A stretch of 64,000 nt of DNA from Gautieria morchelliformis (lineage: Eukaryota; Basidiomycota; Agaricomycetes; Gomphales; Gomphaceae). The position numbers and the translations under genes are program-made. Under the pieces are notes generated by a model that searched no databases, was not told where the DNA came from, and saw only the letters and a list, made by a program, of their open reading frames with translations. This document shows positions 49,968 to 61,198 of the stretch, in pieces. Every line of letters starts with the position of its first letter. Position 1 is the stretch's first letter. The stretch spans positions 210,442 to 274,441 of the forward strand of contig WHVA01000097.1 in NCBI GenBank assembly GCA_015179125.1, written 5' to 3'.

Positions 49968-50269
49968 TGTAAGGGTGACTCTACCTGGTGCTCTATTCCC
50001 TAGAGCGGAACCTGAGGTAGAGGAGATCCAAAGTAGTATATAATAAGTCGACAGTGAGCAGGTAAATACAAGACAGCGTACCTGAGGTAGAGGAGATCCA
50101 AAGAGAACAGAGTGAGGATCTCCTTACCTCAGCGATGAACTATATGGCTGCTACACAATGACATAAGCAAGTCACACAACTGGTGGCAACACAGGAAGGA
50201 ATAGGGAAGGATGCAACAAGGGAGATGCAAGGAAGGCAAATAAAAGGAAGAACAGGTGGTCCCCTGACA
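49968..50269 (-). repeat. Element B LTR, left copy
   Basis: 302 bp. Contains two direct repeats acctgaggtagaggagatcc separated so that one repeat-plus-spacer unit (about 70 bp, with a TATA-like tagtatataata) is absent from the right copy. Confidence 0.85.
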
Positions 50270-53200
50270 TCACCCCCCTTCTAGAATGCGACGTCCCTAC
50301 GCATAAGGTCTCAGTCAGCACTTGGTCCAACCACTGATCCAAAGTGGGAGGGCGCAGTGGGGGCCGTGACAGCGGTGCGCAGCAAACACAGCAAGGCTAG
50401 AGGCGTGTGGAGCGTGCATGAATGGGGAGCAGGGGAGCAGAGTACGTTGAATGTGCCACCCTGTCTGCAGCCACAATGGTGGGGGGGTCGCGACAAGGCA
50501 CGGAGGGAGGTGTCCGGCTGTGCGGTTATGCAGCACTTTCGTGGCCGCTGGGAACGAGGTAACACTGGCGCATGGTGGAAGGACTGAGCATGCCCGGGGT
50601 GTGCACCTCCAAGCCTGTGCGTCGCCAACATCCGTATGGGCAGGACATCGGTGGGCAAGCCCCCCTTACGACAACATGGGTGTGTGTGGCATGTTGTAGC
50701 ACCTGGGGCTGCCTGCATCCTCGCGTGGGGTGCTTGCCGTTCCTCCGCTGAGCTTCGCGGCATGCGCGCATCATCCTGGCGGTGCGCCTTCAGTTCTGAA
50801 GCGACGTGTGCTTCTCGGACCTAGGGGACACCCGTCACGGGTTCATGGACGCAGGGAACATCGCTCAGGACACAGCCGGATATGTGTGCATGCATGCATG
50901 CGGGGAGGCAAGTACGTGCAGGAGCCTGGAGAGGCATGTGGGTGTGCACGTGCGCCTAATGCAGTGAGTGACTTTCACCCCCTCTTCTACGGTGTGTCGT
51001 CCCGACGCATGTCATTGTGCGGTGCGGGAGAGGAAGGAAAGGTGCGGAGTGGTGGGGTGACAGGGTTCGTGCCAGGTAGGTAGGCCTGCCTTTCGCTCGT
51101 TGGATGAAACACCGCGCTCGCGCTGCACGACTGGGCCGTGTGAGCTGTGTCAGCACCGGCTGTGCGAATCCGACATGGGGCGGGGTGTCGCGCTGTAGCG
51201 TGGCGGGCGAAGAGACGGGGGTCGCGCGGCACCATACACACTGGCACGCACGGCGCACGTTTGTCGTGACATGGCAGGGGTGCGGTCTCCCTCTACAAGG
51301 CCCGGGTGCGCCGCATGGCAATCGGCAAGCTGCCTGGCCTGCGTGACATGCGGGTCTCTCATGGCGACATCATCTGGTCGGCAGCGCGGCCTCGCGCTGT
51401 GTGTCTGTGCACGCCCGTGTATGCGTGAGCCGTACGTGGAGTGAAGTCGCACAGTGGAGTGAAGTCGCACAGTCAGGTGAAGTTGGCCCACCAGGTGCGG
51501 GAGTGCGGCTGCGTGTTTTGCGAGTGGCCGCCGCACTCCCGTGAGGGTGGGCTCCTTTGCAACCTCGGCATTTCCACTGCTATGCTGACGGGCATGCGTG
51601 TATGTTTGTGCGTGCGTGAGCGGGTGGCGCGCCAGCGCACGGCGGCACGTCCGTCGGTATGGGGCCTCGCGTGCGTCGTGCCGCTGAACGCGCTGGCGTT
51701 TGGGGCCATGCGCCTGGCTCTACCGACCGCGAGTGTGCATCATATAACACCGCACACGATGACAAGGGCGTCGCCGTCGTGCTGCTCGCCCACGTACGCG
51801 GCGCCTACACGTACCCCGACACTGACGTTAGGTAACATGACCTCTGGATCCAACCGAGCGTGCCTCCATGGCAGCTGCCTTCGATGCAGCACAATGCGGG
51901 ACCGTGGCGCATGCATCGAAGCGTCTATGGTGCGCATAGAATCTCTGATTGTGCGATGGAGCTGGCAGAGGACTTCTGGCTCGAGCAAGAGTGCGGGGCT
52001 CTTGGCTCTCACCTCCCCTCTTAGCCCACGGCATCCCGACGTGCGCGTTCTAATTGGCTGCGCAGCGTGTGAGAGTGTCGGGCTCGAGTGAGGTACCGAG
52101 CACGTGTGGAAGTGCAGGAATGGTCTGTGCGGATCGATGTGGGAAGTCCGTGCGGAACGGGAGTGCAAGGTACGCATGTGCAGGGATGTGCCGTCGGCCT
52201 GTGAGCGCATAGCACATGGGAGTCTGGAGTGTACGAAATCACATGAAGGATCAGTGGCAGGTCCCACCTGGCTGTGGTGGCCGTGCGGCTACAGCGAGGC
52301 ATGGCAGAAGCCTGTACCGCGACGGCGGGCCTCTTGTGGCTCCAGGGCACTGTGTGTTGTGGCACCACACGTCCTGGGACCGCACGACGTTGAGGTGCGA
52401 CAGAGCATTGTGGTGGAGTGGGAGGGGCAACATGACTCGCGGTGTCCTGTGGGTGGTAGCATGACTGAGGGCGCGGCGCGGTCAGGTGATGTTGGCCCAC
52501 GAGGTGCAGGAACGCTGCTGCGCGTTTTGTGAGCGGCGGCCGCCTCTGCGTGCGTGTGTGCTCTGGTTACAACCTCAGTACATCCCCCCTCCGCCGGTGT
52601 GTTTGCCTGTACAGGGCCTCGCGTGCGTCCGTGACATCGTGACGCATGTGGGATGCATGGTAGCGCGGTTGCAGGGTCTGTGGCTGCCGGTGCTGGGGCT
52701 GTAGGGCCCACCAGAGCCCGTAGGGTCTCGAGGATGGTGGGGTTATTGCGGTGCTACACAGACACGCGGTGGGGTGCTCGCAGTGCCGTGTGGGTCCGGG
52801 GGGCATCACCCTCGTCGGATGGCGCGTTGCGTGTCACGCGGCTCGCTGACGCCGAGATCGTTGCTTAGGTCGGCGGGGCAGGTGTGCGTGCATGCACGGG
52901 TGGAGGCGAGTCGCGCAAGCACAGTGGTGCGGTCGTTGGCACAGGGCCGCACAGCACCACGTCGTGTGTAGGTGTGTGCATGCGTGGATGGGCAAGGACC
53001 ACGGAAGAGGGCGCGTGAAGAGAGGTACGGGGCATCCCTGCCACGCCAGCTCAGGTGTCTATGCCACTCCCCACGCTGTATCCACCTGCATCGCCGCCCC
53101 TTCCGTCACTGCACGCTCTGCATTCCGGGGTCGTGCGTTCCTGGCACCCTAGTGTACGCCGTCCCTTTCACATGCGGCGTTAGCCACGTGCATCCCTCGC

Positions 53201-54354
53201 CGCGGCTCACACCCTCCTCTCTATCCAGCTCCAGGGCAGTTCAGGGGAGGCTGTGAGCCATGCTGTGGGGCTGTCAGATGCGTAGGACTCAAGACAGGGC
53301 AGGCCACAGGATGCGCGTGGCGGGGGTATCTGCAGTATCCTGCCGGTCCTCATGGGCATCGGCGTAGTAGAACCTGTGGCGGGAGGAGCCGTGGCATGCA
53401 CTGGAGAAGCGACTGCACGAGATGGGTGTGCAGGCAGCCTTCATGGGTGGGCGCATGTGCACCGGAGCATGCAGGGCTGTTGCTACGTGTCTGGAATGAT
53501 TTGGAGGCTGGGTGCGGCTCATGCGACGTCCAGAAGGCGTCAGAGATGTTAATGTTCAACGGTGGTTCATCGTAGTGCCACGTCACATATCACTTCCGTT
53601 GAGGCGTGCTAGTCTCCGTCACTCCTAGTGTAAATCCGACGCCACCTCAGCCTTTGACACGGACAGTAGTCGATGGTCGTGGATGCGTCTTGCTGCGGCG
53701 GACTAGCGAGAGCGTGCGGGTGTTGCTTATGGCTCAGGAGACCGTCTCAGAGTTAGAGTCATCGTGGTGCGTCTGATAGCTCCTGCGTGCCGTCCCTTAT
53801 CTGACCCTATATGTTATTTCCTTCATTGAACAGAATATAATTTAAAGAACTGAGATGGGAAACGCAAGGAGGATTCATGTCGTGGATGGGGATTCGGATA
53901 GGAGGGACACGAAGGTGGTCGGACATGAGGGTGTGAAGTCGAGGCAGGAAGGGTAGGACGGATCGAAGGGTGGCATCGTGAGGGTGTGCGGTGCGTAGTA
54001 GATGACAGGTACGAAGTCGGAATAAGGAATTAGGGGGTTGGTGGTTTATGGTGTCGCCTTGGCCTTCAGAGGGTGGTGCACCCTACTGGAATTGCACAGC
54101 GGTTTATAGTGCCGTCCAGAACGGTACACTCTCTTGTGGGAACACGAGGAAAAGGCCTCAAAGAAAGACACCGGTGGCAGCTGCTAACGCAACGTGGGAT
54201 CCTTCCACGTTCGGTCTGCACATTCTCCAGCCAGGCTGCCAGTCTTCAAGGAGGAAGAGGGACGTCACGGAAGCGACGTACGCAACGCGGAAACCCATCG
54301 TGTTCGGTACGCCCAGTCCGAACCGTCGGTCTTCAGGGGGTGACTCTGTTCTAC
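50270..54354. other. Interior of element B, no supported gene
   Basis: GC-rich from about 50300 to 53800. A ~90-bp block (gtcaggtgaagttggcccacca...gcgttttgcgagtgg at about 51473-51533) recurs in diverged form at 52482-52535. Long frames occur on both strands through base composition only. Confidence 0.6.
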
Positions 54355-54586
54355 TGTAAGGGCGACTCTACCTGGTGCTCTACTCCCTAGAGCGGCACCT
54401 GAGGTAGAGGAGATCCAAAGAGAACAGAGTGAGGATCTCCTTACCTCAGTGATGAACTATATAGCTGCTACACAATGACATAAGCAAGCCACACAACTGG
54501 TGGCAACACAGGAAGGAATAGGGAAGGATGCAACAAGGGAGATGCAAGGAAGGCAAATAAAAGGAAGAACAGGTGGTCCCCTGACA
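54355..54586 (-). repeat. Element B LTR, right copy
   Basis: 232 bp; same as the left copy but with a single acctgaggtagaggagatcc block, consistent with deletion between direct repeats. Confidence 0.85.
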
Positions 54587-54859
54587 TGACCCTTGATCGA
54601 CCCTTGATGCCACCTAGTACGTGAGCCGCTTGACTTCGGACACTGTTCCGAGAGTGGAAATCGGAAATTGGAGTGGAACTGGCAAGGTGAACAGAACTGG
54701 TGGAAGTTCTCCCAGAAGCGGAATCATTTCCGAAAGCGGAAGCGGAGATGGAACCGGAACCAGAAGCGGAGTCGGAAATGGAGTCGGAACTGGGTGTGGT
54801 GTCGGAACTGGAAATGGAAAATAGGGTGTCCCCTGACATCACCCCCCCTCTAGCGTGCT

Positions 54860-57800
54860 GCGTCCTCGAAGCACGGGACACGAGGGATTGAAAGGCCAGT
54901 GAGCGGATTCGGCGAGGGGCACCAGGGGGTGTCCTGTAGAACTCGCGGAGTTTGTCCGGAACCGAAACATCTTCCTCTGGGACCCATGAATTTTCCTCAT
55001 ACCCATATCCTTCCCATTTCATGAGGACATTTCATGAGGAATTGGAGTCGTCCTCGCATGAACCGGCTATCCAGGATCTGTGCCACCACATAATGCTCTT
55101 CCCCATCTACAATTTCCGGCGGAGGTGGCGGATGAGTCCTCTGGCCTGGAATTGGATCCTCCGGTGCCGGGAGTAACTTCACTACATTGAAGACAGGATG
55201 GAGTCAGGACATGGAGTTCGGAAGTCGGAGACGGTATGTGTTTCGTCCGACCCTCCGCATCACTGTGAAAGGTCCAAGGAAGCGGTGTGCCAGCTTCTGG
55301 GACGGGCGTGTGGTGCGGATGTCACTTGCATCTAAATACACCTCGTCTCCGACTTGGTACTCCGGGGCAGGAACTCGGCGTTGGTTGTAGTACCTTGCCA
55401 TGTCATCCTTGGCCTCCGCAAGGGCGGACTTGGCTTCAGAAAGGGTGGAGTCCATGTGATCCCGGAACTCATTGACTGTCTCAAGTCGGGACTCCGCCTG
55501 GTGTGGCTCGAAGCCCATCCGTGGGTGTCGTCCGGAGTCAAGCATGAAGGGAGTCTGCCGTGTGGCGGAATGTACATGGTTGTTGTATTGAAATTCTGCC
55601 AGTGGAAGTAACTCGTCCCTGTCGTCTTGCCTCTCATTAACAAAGAGGTGGAGATATTGCTCCAGCTCCTGGTTGACCCATTCCGTCTGTCCGTCGCCCT
55701 GTGGATGGTATGCAGTGGTGGTAGCCAGCTTTATGCTGAGCAGGCGGTAGAGCTCCCGAGTCAGTTCCGCAATGAATTGCGGACCTCGGTTGGAAACGAC
55801 TTGCTTCGGGAGCCCATGCAACTTCCAGACATGCGCAAGGAACAGGCGGGCCGCTCCGAGGGCTGTGATCGTCATGTGCGTCGGAATGAAGTGGGACACC
55901 TTGCTGACCGAGTCCACGATGTTCATGATTGCATCGTAGCCATGAGACTCTGGGAGTTCAACGGTGAAGTCGACACTGATGGTGTCCCAGTGGGATTCTG
56001 GAATTGGGAGTGGAACAAGCTCTCCGATGGGCGGATGTCGCTGTGCTTTGGTCTGGAGGCAAAGGTCGCACGTCTTCACATACTGTCCAATGTAGTGGGA
56101 CATCTGAGGCCACCAGTAGTTCTGAGCCACTAACTCCAGGGTCTTCCACCTGCCAGCATGCCCTGTGACATTGGTGTCATGGTGGTGGGACATGATGCGG
56201 TGGCGGAGGTCCGCCCCATCCGGAACGTAGATCTTGCCCCTGAAGTGGAGCAACCCATCACGTTCTGACCACTCCGCTGCCCGTACTGACCGTGAGTGCC
56301 CTTTCCGCAGCTCCTCCACCGCCTTCACCACCGATTCCTCCTTCTCTCCATTCTGGTACAGCCTCCGGATGTCCCGGAGCATTTCCGCTTCTGCTCCCAC
56401 TGCGGTCACCCCTTCGAGGGCGCGGACTGCAAAGAGGCTCGGGCGGAGCAATGTCATGTCAGCATTGTCTCCGCTTCCACTTCCATGATCTGCGCAGTGG
56501 GATAGAGCATTGGGCTTGCCCATGGTGCAGCCGGGGCAGTGGTGGAGCATGAAGTCAAACCAGGACAGGTGTAGGGACCACCGTGCTTGCCGTTGGTTCA
56601 ACTTCTTGGATGTGTGGAAGTACTCAAGGTTCTTGTGGTCTGTCCAGATCTCGAAGGGACACACAGCCCCCTCGAGGAAGTGTTGCCACTCCTCCAGTGC
56701 TCGGATGATCGCCAGCATTTCCTTGTCGTGGATTTCGTAATTCCGCTCTACCGGACTAAGGCTCTTGGAGAAGAAGGCAATCGGATGCCACATGCCACCA
56801 TTTTTTGATGACTGCTGCGACAAGACAGCTCCGGTGGCTGTGTCGGAAGAATCCGCTTCGACCCGATAAGGGTGAGAGTCGTCGGGAAATATCAGGACTG
56901 GGGCGGAAGTGATCAGCTCCTTGAGCTTGTCAAAGGAGGCCTGTTCCGGCTCCCCCCACAGCCATCCAACATCCTTCTTGGTGAGGTCAAAGAGGGCACG
57001 GGCATGGCAGGAGAAGTCCTTGATGAACCGCCGGTAGAAATTGACAAATCCGATGAAGGATTGGACCTCCTTCTTGTTCCGCGGCGCGGGCCATTCCAAC
57101 ACACCGGAAACCTTGACCCGGTCCATTTCCACCTTTCCTTCCGACACGATTACTCCAAGATACTCTATCCGCATCCGCTCAAATTCGCACTTTTCCGGTT
57201 TGAGACACAGGTTGTATTCCCGGAGCCAGTCCAGGACTCTCCGCACGACCTCTCGATGTTCCGGCAGTGTTTTCGTGAAGATGAGGATGTTGTCGAGGTA
57301 GACGCAGATGACCCCTTCTGCTATCATGTCATGGAAGATGTCGTTCATCATCGTCTGGAATGTGGCAGGACTGTTGGTGAGGCCAAAGAACATGACCTGC
57401 GGCTCAAAGAGTCCCTGGTTTGTGCGGAATGCAGCCTTCCACTCATCCCCCTCAAGGATCCTGACATTGTTGAAACCCCAGCGGACATCCAGCTTGGTGA
57501 AGTACCTTGCACCACGGAGTTGTGTGATCAGTTCGGAAATGAGTGGAATGGGGTACCGGTTCTTGATCATGATCACATTCAAGGCCTGGTAATCCTGCAC
57601 AAGTCTGAGAGAGCCGTCCTTCTTCTTGATGAAGAACACTGGAGAGGCCATGGGCGACTTGGAGGGGCGGATTCTCCCTTTACGGAGGTTTTCTGCAAGG
57701 AATGCAGCGAGCTTTACCTGCGCCTTGGGTGACAGCGGGTAGACCTTGCAGTTGGTGGTGCTTGACCCAGGCTCCAACTCGATGGCGTGGTCCCACAACT

Positions 57801-58968
57801 TCCGTGGAGGCAGGGCATCAAATGACTCCTTGGCAAAGACGTCCTCAAACTCCCGCAGGTACTCCGGAATCTCCACCTCCACTTTATCATGCTTCCTGGA
57901 GGCTTCAGCGAGGCGTTGTGAAATATTTCTGGTGGCACGGATGTGTTCCGCTTCTGGTGGAAGGTTTACGTACAGCAAACGCTCCCCTTCCGCCCGAGTG
58001 TCTTCCGGGCCAAGTCAGATGATGTCGGAGTCGGAATTAGAATCGGAAGTTGGTTCAAATTGCGCTTCCTCGTCTTCTTCTGCAAGCAGTGGATGGTGGC
58101 CAGAACGACATGTCTGTATGAGCCGTTCGGTCTTCCGCTGCTCCTGGCGTTCCTTCCGCACTTCCAACCGGCACATGTGACACTTGGCTGGGTATCGACT
58201 CATCAGCACCTTCTGAGTCTGCCAGTCAATCTCTGGGTTGTGCTCCTGCAGCCAGGTAAACCCAAGGATGATGTCTTGCTTCCCCAGGCTGGTGACTGCA
58301 AAGGAAGTGCATTCCGTGTGTCCATTGTAGTGGAGAATCGTGTCTACTATCTCCGTGATGGACCCTCCCTCATTGGGGCTTCCATCCACATTGAACACTG
58401 GGATTGCACGTTGCAACTTCCGTGTGGTCAGTCGGTTCCGTTCCACATAGTCCCGGTCCATGAACTGACCAGTGGCCCCGCAATCGACAAGGGCGGATCC
58501 GGATTTGATTTCCGCCGTGTCCGTCGTCTGGATCTCCACCTGAATGACCAGTGACTTGGGGCCAGGGGTGGCAGCAACAACATAGCGCTTCGGGGGATGT
58601 CTCTCCCAAGGGCGGATGTGGGGCAGATGGGCTGTCGGATTTGGCTTTTGTGTGACTTTATCCGGTGGGTCTGTGTGAAGTAAGGGGAGTGGGGGCTTCT
58701 CATTCTCTACTTCAAGACAGGCAAACCGGTTATGTACAGGCAGCAGGGGCACACATCTCACCCACTGCGCGTCACAAAATCCGACGCGTCTCCCACTTCC
58801 GATACACCATGTTCCGCATTTTTGGAAATTCCTTCCGCAGTGGGCACTCCACTTATGTCCGCCAGTGCGAGGAACTCTGGGAGGAGCTCGAGTTTCTACT
58901 CTGTGATCATAAGCCAGATGTCGAAGGCTTGGGGGCACTCGTGGGCATAGTGGCCTGGCTTTCGGCAT
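54860..58968 (-). pseudogene. Ty3/gypsy pol of element A: protease, RT, RNase H, integrase, chromodomain
   Basis: Protease (58015-58968): LVDCGATGQFMDRDYV active site, then TGA at 58015-58017 in the same frame as the following 924-codon stretch (55204-57978). RT: SPVFFIKKKDGSLRLVQDYQ, KLDVRWGFNNVRI, and VICVYLDNILIF where YxDD is expected. RNase H: YRVEADSSDTATGAVLSQ, IHDKEMLAII, WTDHKNLEYF. Integrase: HHDTNVTGHAG and C-x2-C zinc finger (KTCDLCL), WDTISVDF (Asp), VVSNRGPQF (normally SDRGPQF), GQTEWVNQELEQ (Glu). A stop follows RLPNSMS near 55204; the chromodomain continues in other frames ([20 protein letters not shown], then [20 protein letters not shown]) after a small duplication near 55018-55037. 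Clearly inactive. Confidence 0.92.
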
Positions 58969-60105
58969 CGGAAGCAGGTGACGATTCTGCTGCCTTTTCC
59001 GCGCATGCGGTCAACATCCATTGGGCCAGGGCCACTCTTTGAGGAAGGGGGGCTAGGGTTCCTTGTAGGGGCAGGCAGAGCAACCGTCGGAAATACTTTC
59101 CGTGTCGGAAAGAACACTGTTCCGGATTTCGACCCAGGTGGAGTAGGACGAGTGGAACTGCGTGTTATGTTCCGGTTCATTTCCACAAAGGCCTTGTTGG
59201 CTTCCCTGTTTCGGGATACCCTTTGTGCAGATTGGTACCACCCTTCCGGGTCATCGAAATCCAGTGCTCCATCCCCAAGCAGTGCAACTTGGTTCTGGAG
59301 TGTCGGATCGAGTCCTTGTCGGAATTTGATGATGATCATCTTGTCGTCATCATACTCCGCAAGGTCGATGAGCTCCTGGAAGCAATCGATGTAGTCATTG
59401 ACTGGATCCTTGGCCTGGTACCAGCTGGTCCCCTCGAGCTTCATAAGTGCTGTGAGCTGCTCGTTTTTCGGGCAGAACTGTTCGGAAAACATTTTTTCAA
59501 AGGTGTCCCAGTCCTGGAAGTAGTTGCCCTTGCCCTTTGCTTCATGTTGGATCACCTTGTTTGCAAAACAGGCTGCGCGGTCCGACTTGAAAAAGGACAA
59601 TGCCCAGTGAATCTGAGCCTGGTCGTTTGGAAAGAGGTCTCAGACAATTGTGAAGTAGATGCTGCATGTGTTGAAGAATGCTCGTCCCTTCTCTCGATCT
59701 GCGTCAAAGTCCGCCGGAGTTGCGGGATTGACCTTTGCCAACTTCGCGGACATCCTCTCTTCCGCTACTTCCGCTTTTCCGAAATCCGCCTCGTCCTGCC
59801 TTGCATTTCCACCACTTCGTGGAATATCTAGCTTGGCCAGAATCGTTTGCATGGCTGTTTCAATCGCGTCAGTCTTCATCCGGTTCCGCGTCAATTCCTC
59901 CTCCATATTCCAAAGACGATCGTCCCGATCCATGTCAGAAGGAGAAATATAGGACGGGATTTCCGGTGTTAAGAACTCGACGTAGGAAGAGGGGCTTCGT
60001 ATGCCGTGTGCGTGGAAGAGGTTGCGATCTCCGATTCCGAACGCACCTATGGCGAATGCAACACGCAGTACGACCGCCGGTCCTCTAGGGGAGAGACTTG
60101 TCTGC
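58896..60105 (-). pseudogene. Ty3/gypsy gag of element A
   Basis: Gag forms the intracellular particle. Reads LWNMEEELTRNRMKTDAIET, FDADREKGRAFFNTCSIYF, a TGA at 59640-59642, then WALSFFKSDRAACFANKVIQ, WYQAKDPVNDYIDCFQELID, and a CCHC zinc knuckle CFRCRKPGHYAHEC (about 58935-58980). The A2 copy has Gly at the stop position. The protease lies in a different frame, so a shift separates gag from pol; whether programmed or a lesion cannot be told. Confidence 0.88.
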
Positions 60106-60595
60106 TGTAAGGGCAACCCTGGCTGGTTGTGGAGGTCGCGCTACCGCACAACTGACAAGGGGAAATCCAAAGTATGTATAAATGAACAGAGTATACAAGA
60201 GAGGGGATTCTCACCTGACAAGGGCAAATCCAAAGAGGAAAGTCTAAGGACCCCCAATGTCAGCGAGCCTGTATTATACTATGCTGCACAGCCAGGGACA
60301 ACACTCGGTACCCGCCATCAACCCTGCCTCCCCCTGACTTCCCTGACCCTTGATCGACCCTTGATGCCACCTAGTACGTGAGCCGCTTGACTTCCGACAC
60401 TGTTCCGAGAGTGGAAATTGGAAATTGGAGTGGAACTGGCAAGGTGAACAGAACTGGTGGAAGTTCTCCCAGAAGTGGAATCATTTCCGAAAGCGGAAGC
60501 GGAGATGGAATCAGAACCGGAAGCGGAGTTGGAAATGGAGTCGGAACTGGGTGTGGTGTTGGAACTGGAAATGGAAAATAGGGTGTCCCCTGACA
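60106..60595 (-). repeat. 5' LTR of element A (490 bp)
   Basis: TGTAAGGGCAACCCTGGC on the plus strand to GTGTCCCCTGACA, terminal TG...CA. It contains two ctgacaaggg(g/c)aaatccaaag direct repeats around a tatgtataaatgaa box, the same layout as in LTR B. Confidence 0.93.
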
Positions 60596-60734
60596 GTAGT
60601 CCTCTTACCTTCTAAAACATTTATTTGCACATCATATTCGCCGAACTACACACTTCGTTGCACAAGCCATTCAGGCATTCACTGTGTTCACTAATACACG
60701 ATATTAACACCTAAAACCCAACCTTGATAAGCAC

Positions 60735-61198
60735 ATTGATTTGGAAGTGAATGGTTGGGGTAACTGATTAGGAAGGCTGGATTTGGAAGACATAGAGTTT
60801 AAAGTGAATGGTAAGGGTACAGATTTGGAAGGGACAGATGGGTATGGGCTGGGTTTGGGAGGACATTTATTTGGAACTGAATGGCAGGGGTGATGGACTG
60901 GGAAGGCCGGATTGGGATGGGCCAGATTTGGAAGACAACTGAATGATGGGGGTATGGATTCGGATGTCCATATTGGGGTGCTGCGGATTGATAATGGCCA
61001 GATTGGGACACCCGCATTGGGATGGACCGAATTCAGGAGGACAATAGAGTGGGGAGTGAATGGTTGGACAAAAGGGGGGGCAGTTATGATCGGAACATTG
61101 GGCATTTGATGGGATCGAGCTGGAAAAGGAAACAATGCCCCATAAGGGATGTGGGTGCATAAGGGTGGACACTGAATGCGGACAGTTAACTAAGGGCC
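60735..61198. repeat. Repeat family I, right half
   Basis: Continuation of 48540-48870 beyond the nested insertions: aagtgaatggttggggtaac, ggctggatttggaagacata units, then ccccataagggatg...gaatgcggacagtta, shared with 39705-39755. It is cut at 61199 by element J. Confidence 0.65.

Larger units (their letters stand above)
49968..54586 (-). mobile_element. Element B: 4.6-kb coding-poor LTR retrotransposon
   Basis: Inserted in the 3' LTR of A with duplication tgacc (49963-49967 and 54587-54591). Left LTR 49968-50269 (302 bp), right LTR 54355-54586 (232 bp), both TGTAAGGG...CCCCTGACA, the same ends as LTR A. Next to the left LTR is tcaccccccttctag, matching the polypurine tract of A, so B is also on the minus strand. 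The ~4,085-bp interior is GC-rich with no gag or pol similarity; its longest frames (for example 51441-52091) lack known motifs. This is a large retrotransposon derivative (LARD)-like element, plausibly mobilised by proteins of an A-type element. Confidence 0.82.
49725..60595 (-). mobile_element. Full-length Ty3/gypsy retrotransposon A (with element B nested in its 3' LTR)
   Basis: Minus-strand element of about 6,247 bp once element B is removed. 5' LTR 60106-60595 (490 bp); 3' LTR split into 49725-49967 and 54592-54838 (243 + 247 = 490 bp). Target duplication gtagt at 49720-49724 and 60596-60600. The polypurine tract lies next to the 3' LTR (plus-strand tcaccccccctctag at 54839-54853). Genes in order gag, protease, RT, RNase H, integrase, chromodomain, the Ty3/gypsy chromovirus order. 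Equal LTR length and perfect duplication show it is structurally complete, but several stops, frameshifts and catalytic substitutions make it defective. The target was solo LTR C3. Confidence 0.93.
48871..60729 (-). mobile_element. Solo LTR, family C (copy C3, inverted), split by element A
   Basis: The LTR lies in reverse orientation: 48871-49724 (starting TGTCATGACC) and 60601-60729 (ending AACCTTGATA, canonical end TTGACA mutated). It is flanked by the 5-bp duplication agcac (48866-48870 and 60730-60734). Removing the insertion leaves about 983 bp, slightly shorter than C1 and C2. Element A entered it at gtagt. Confidence 0.85.

Noticed and set aside
51441..52091. 216-codon frame in element B
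   Set aside because: No gag, pol or other motif; long frames occur on both strands of this GC-rich interior.
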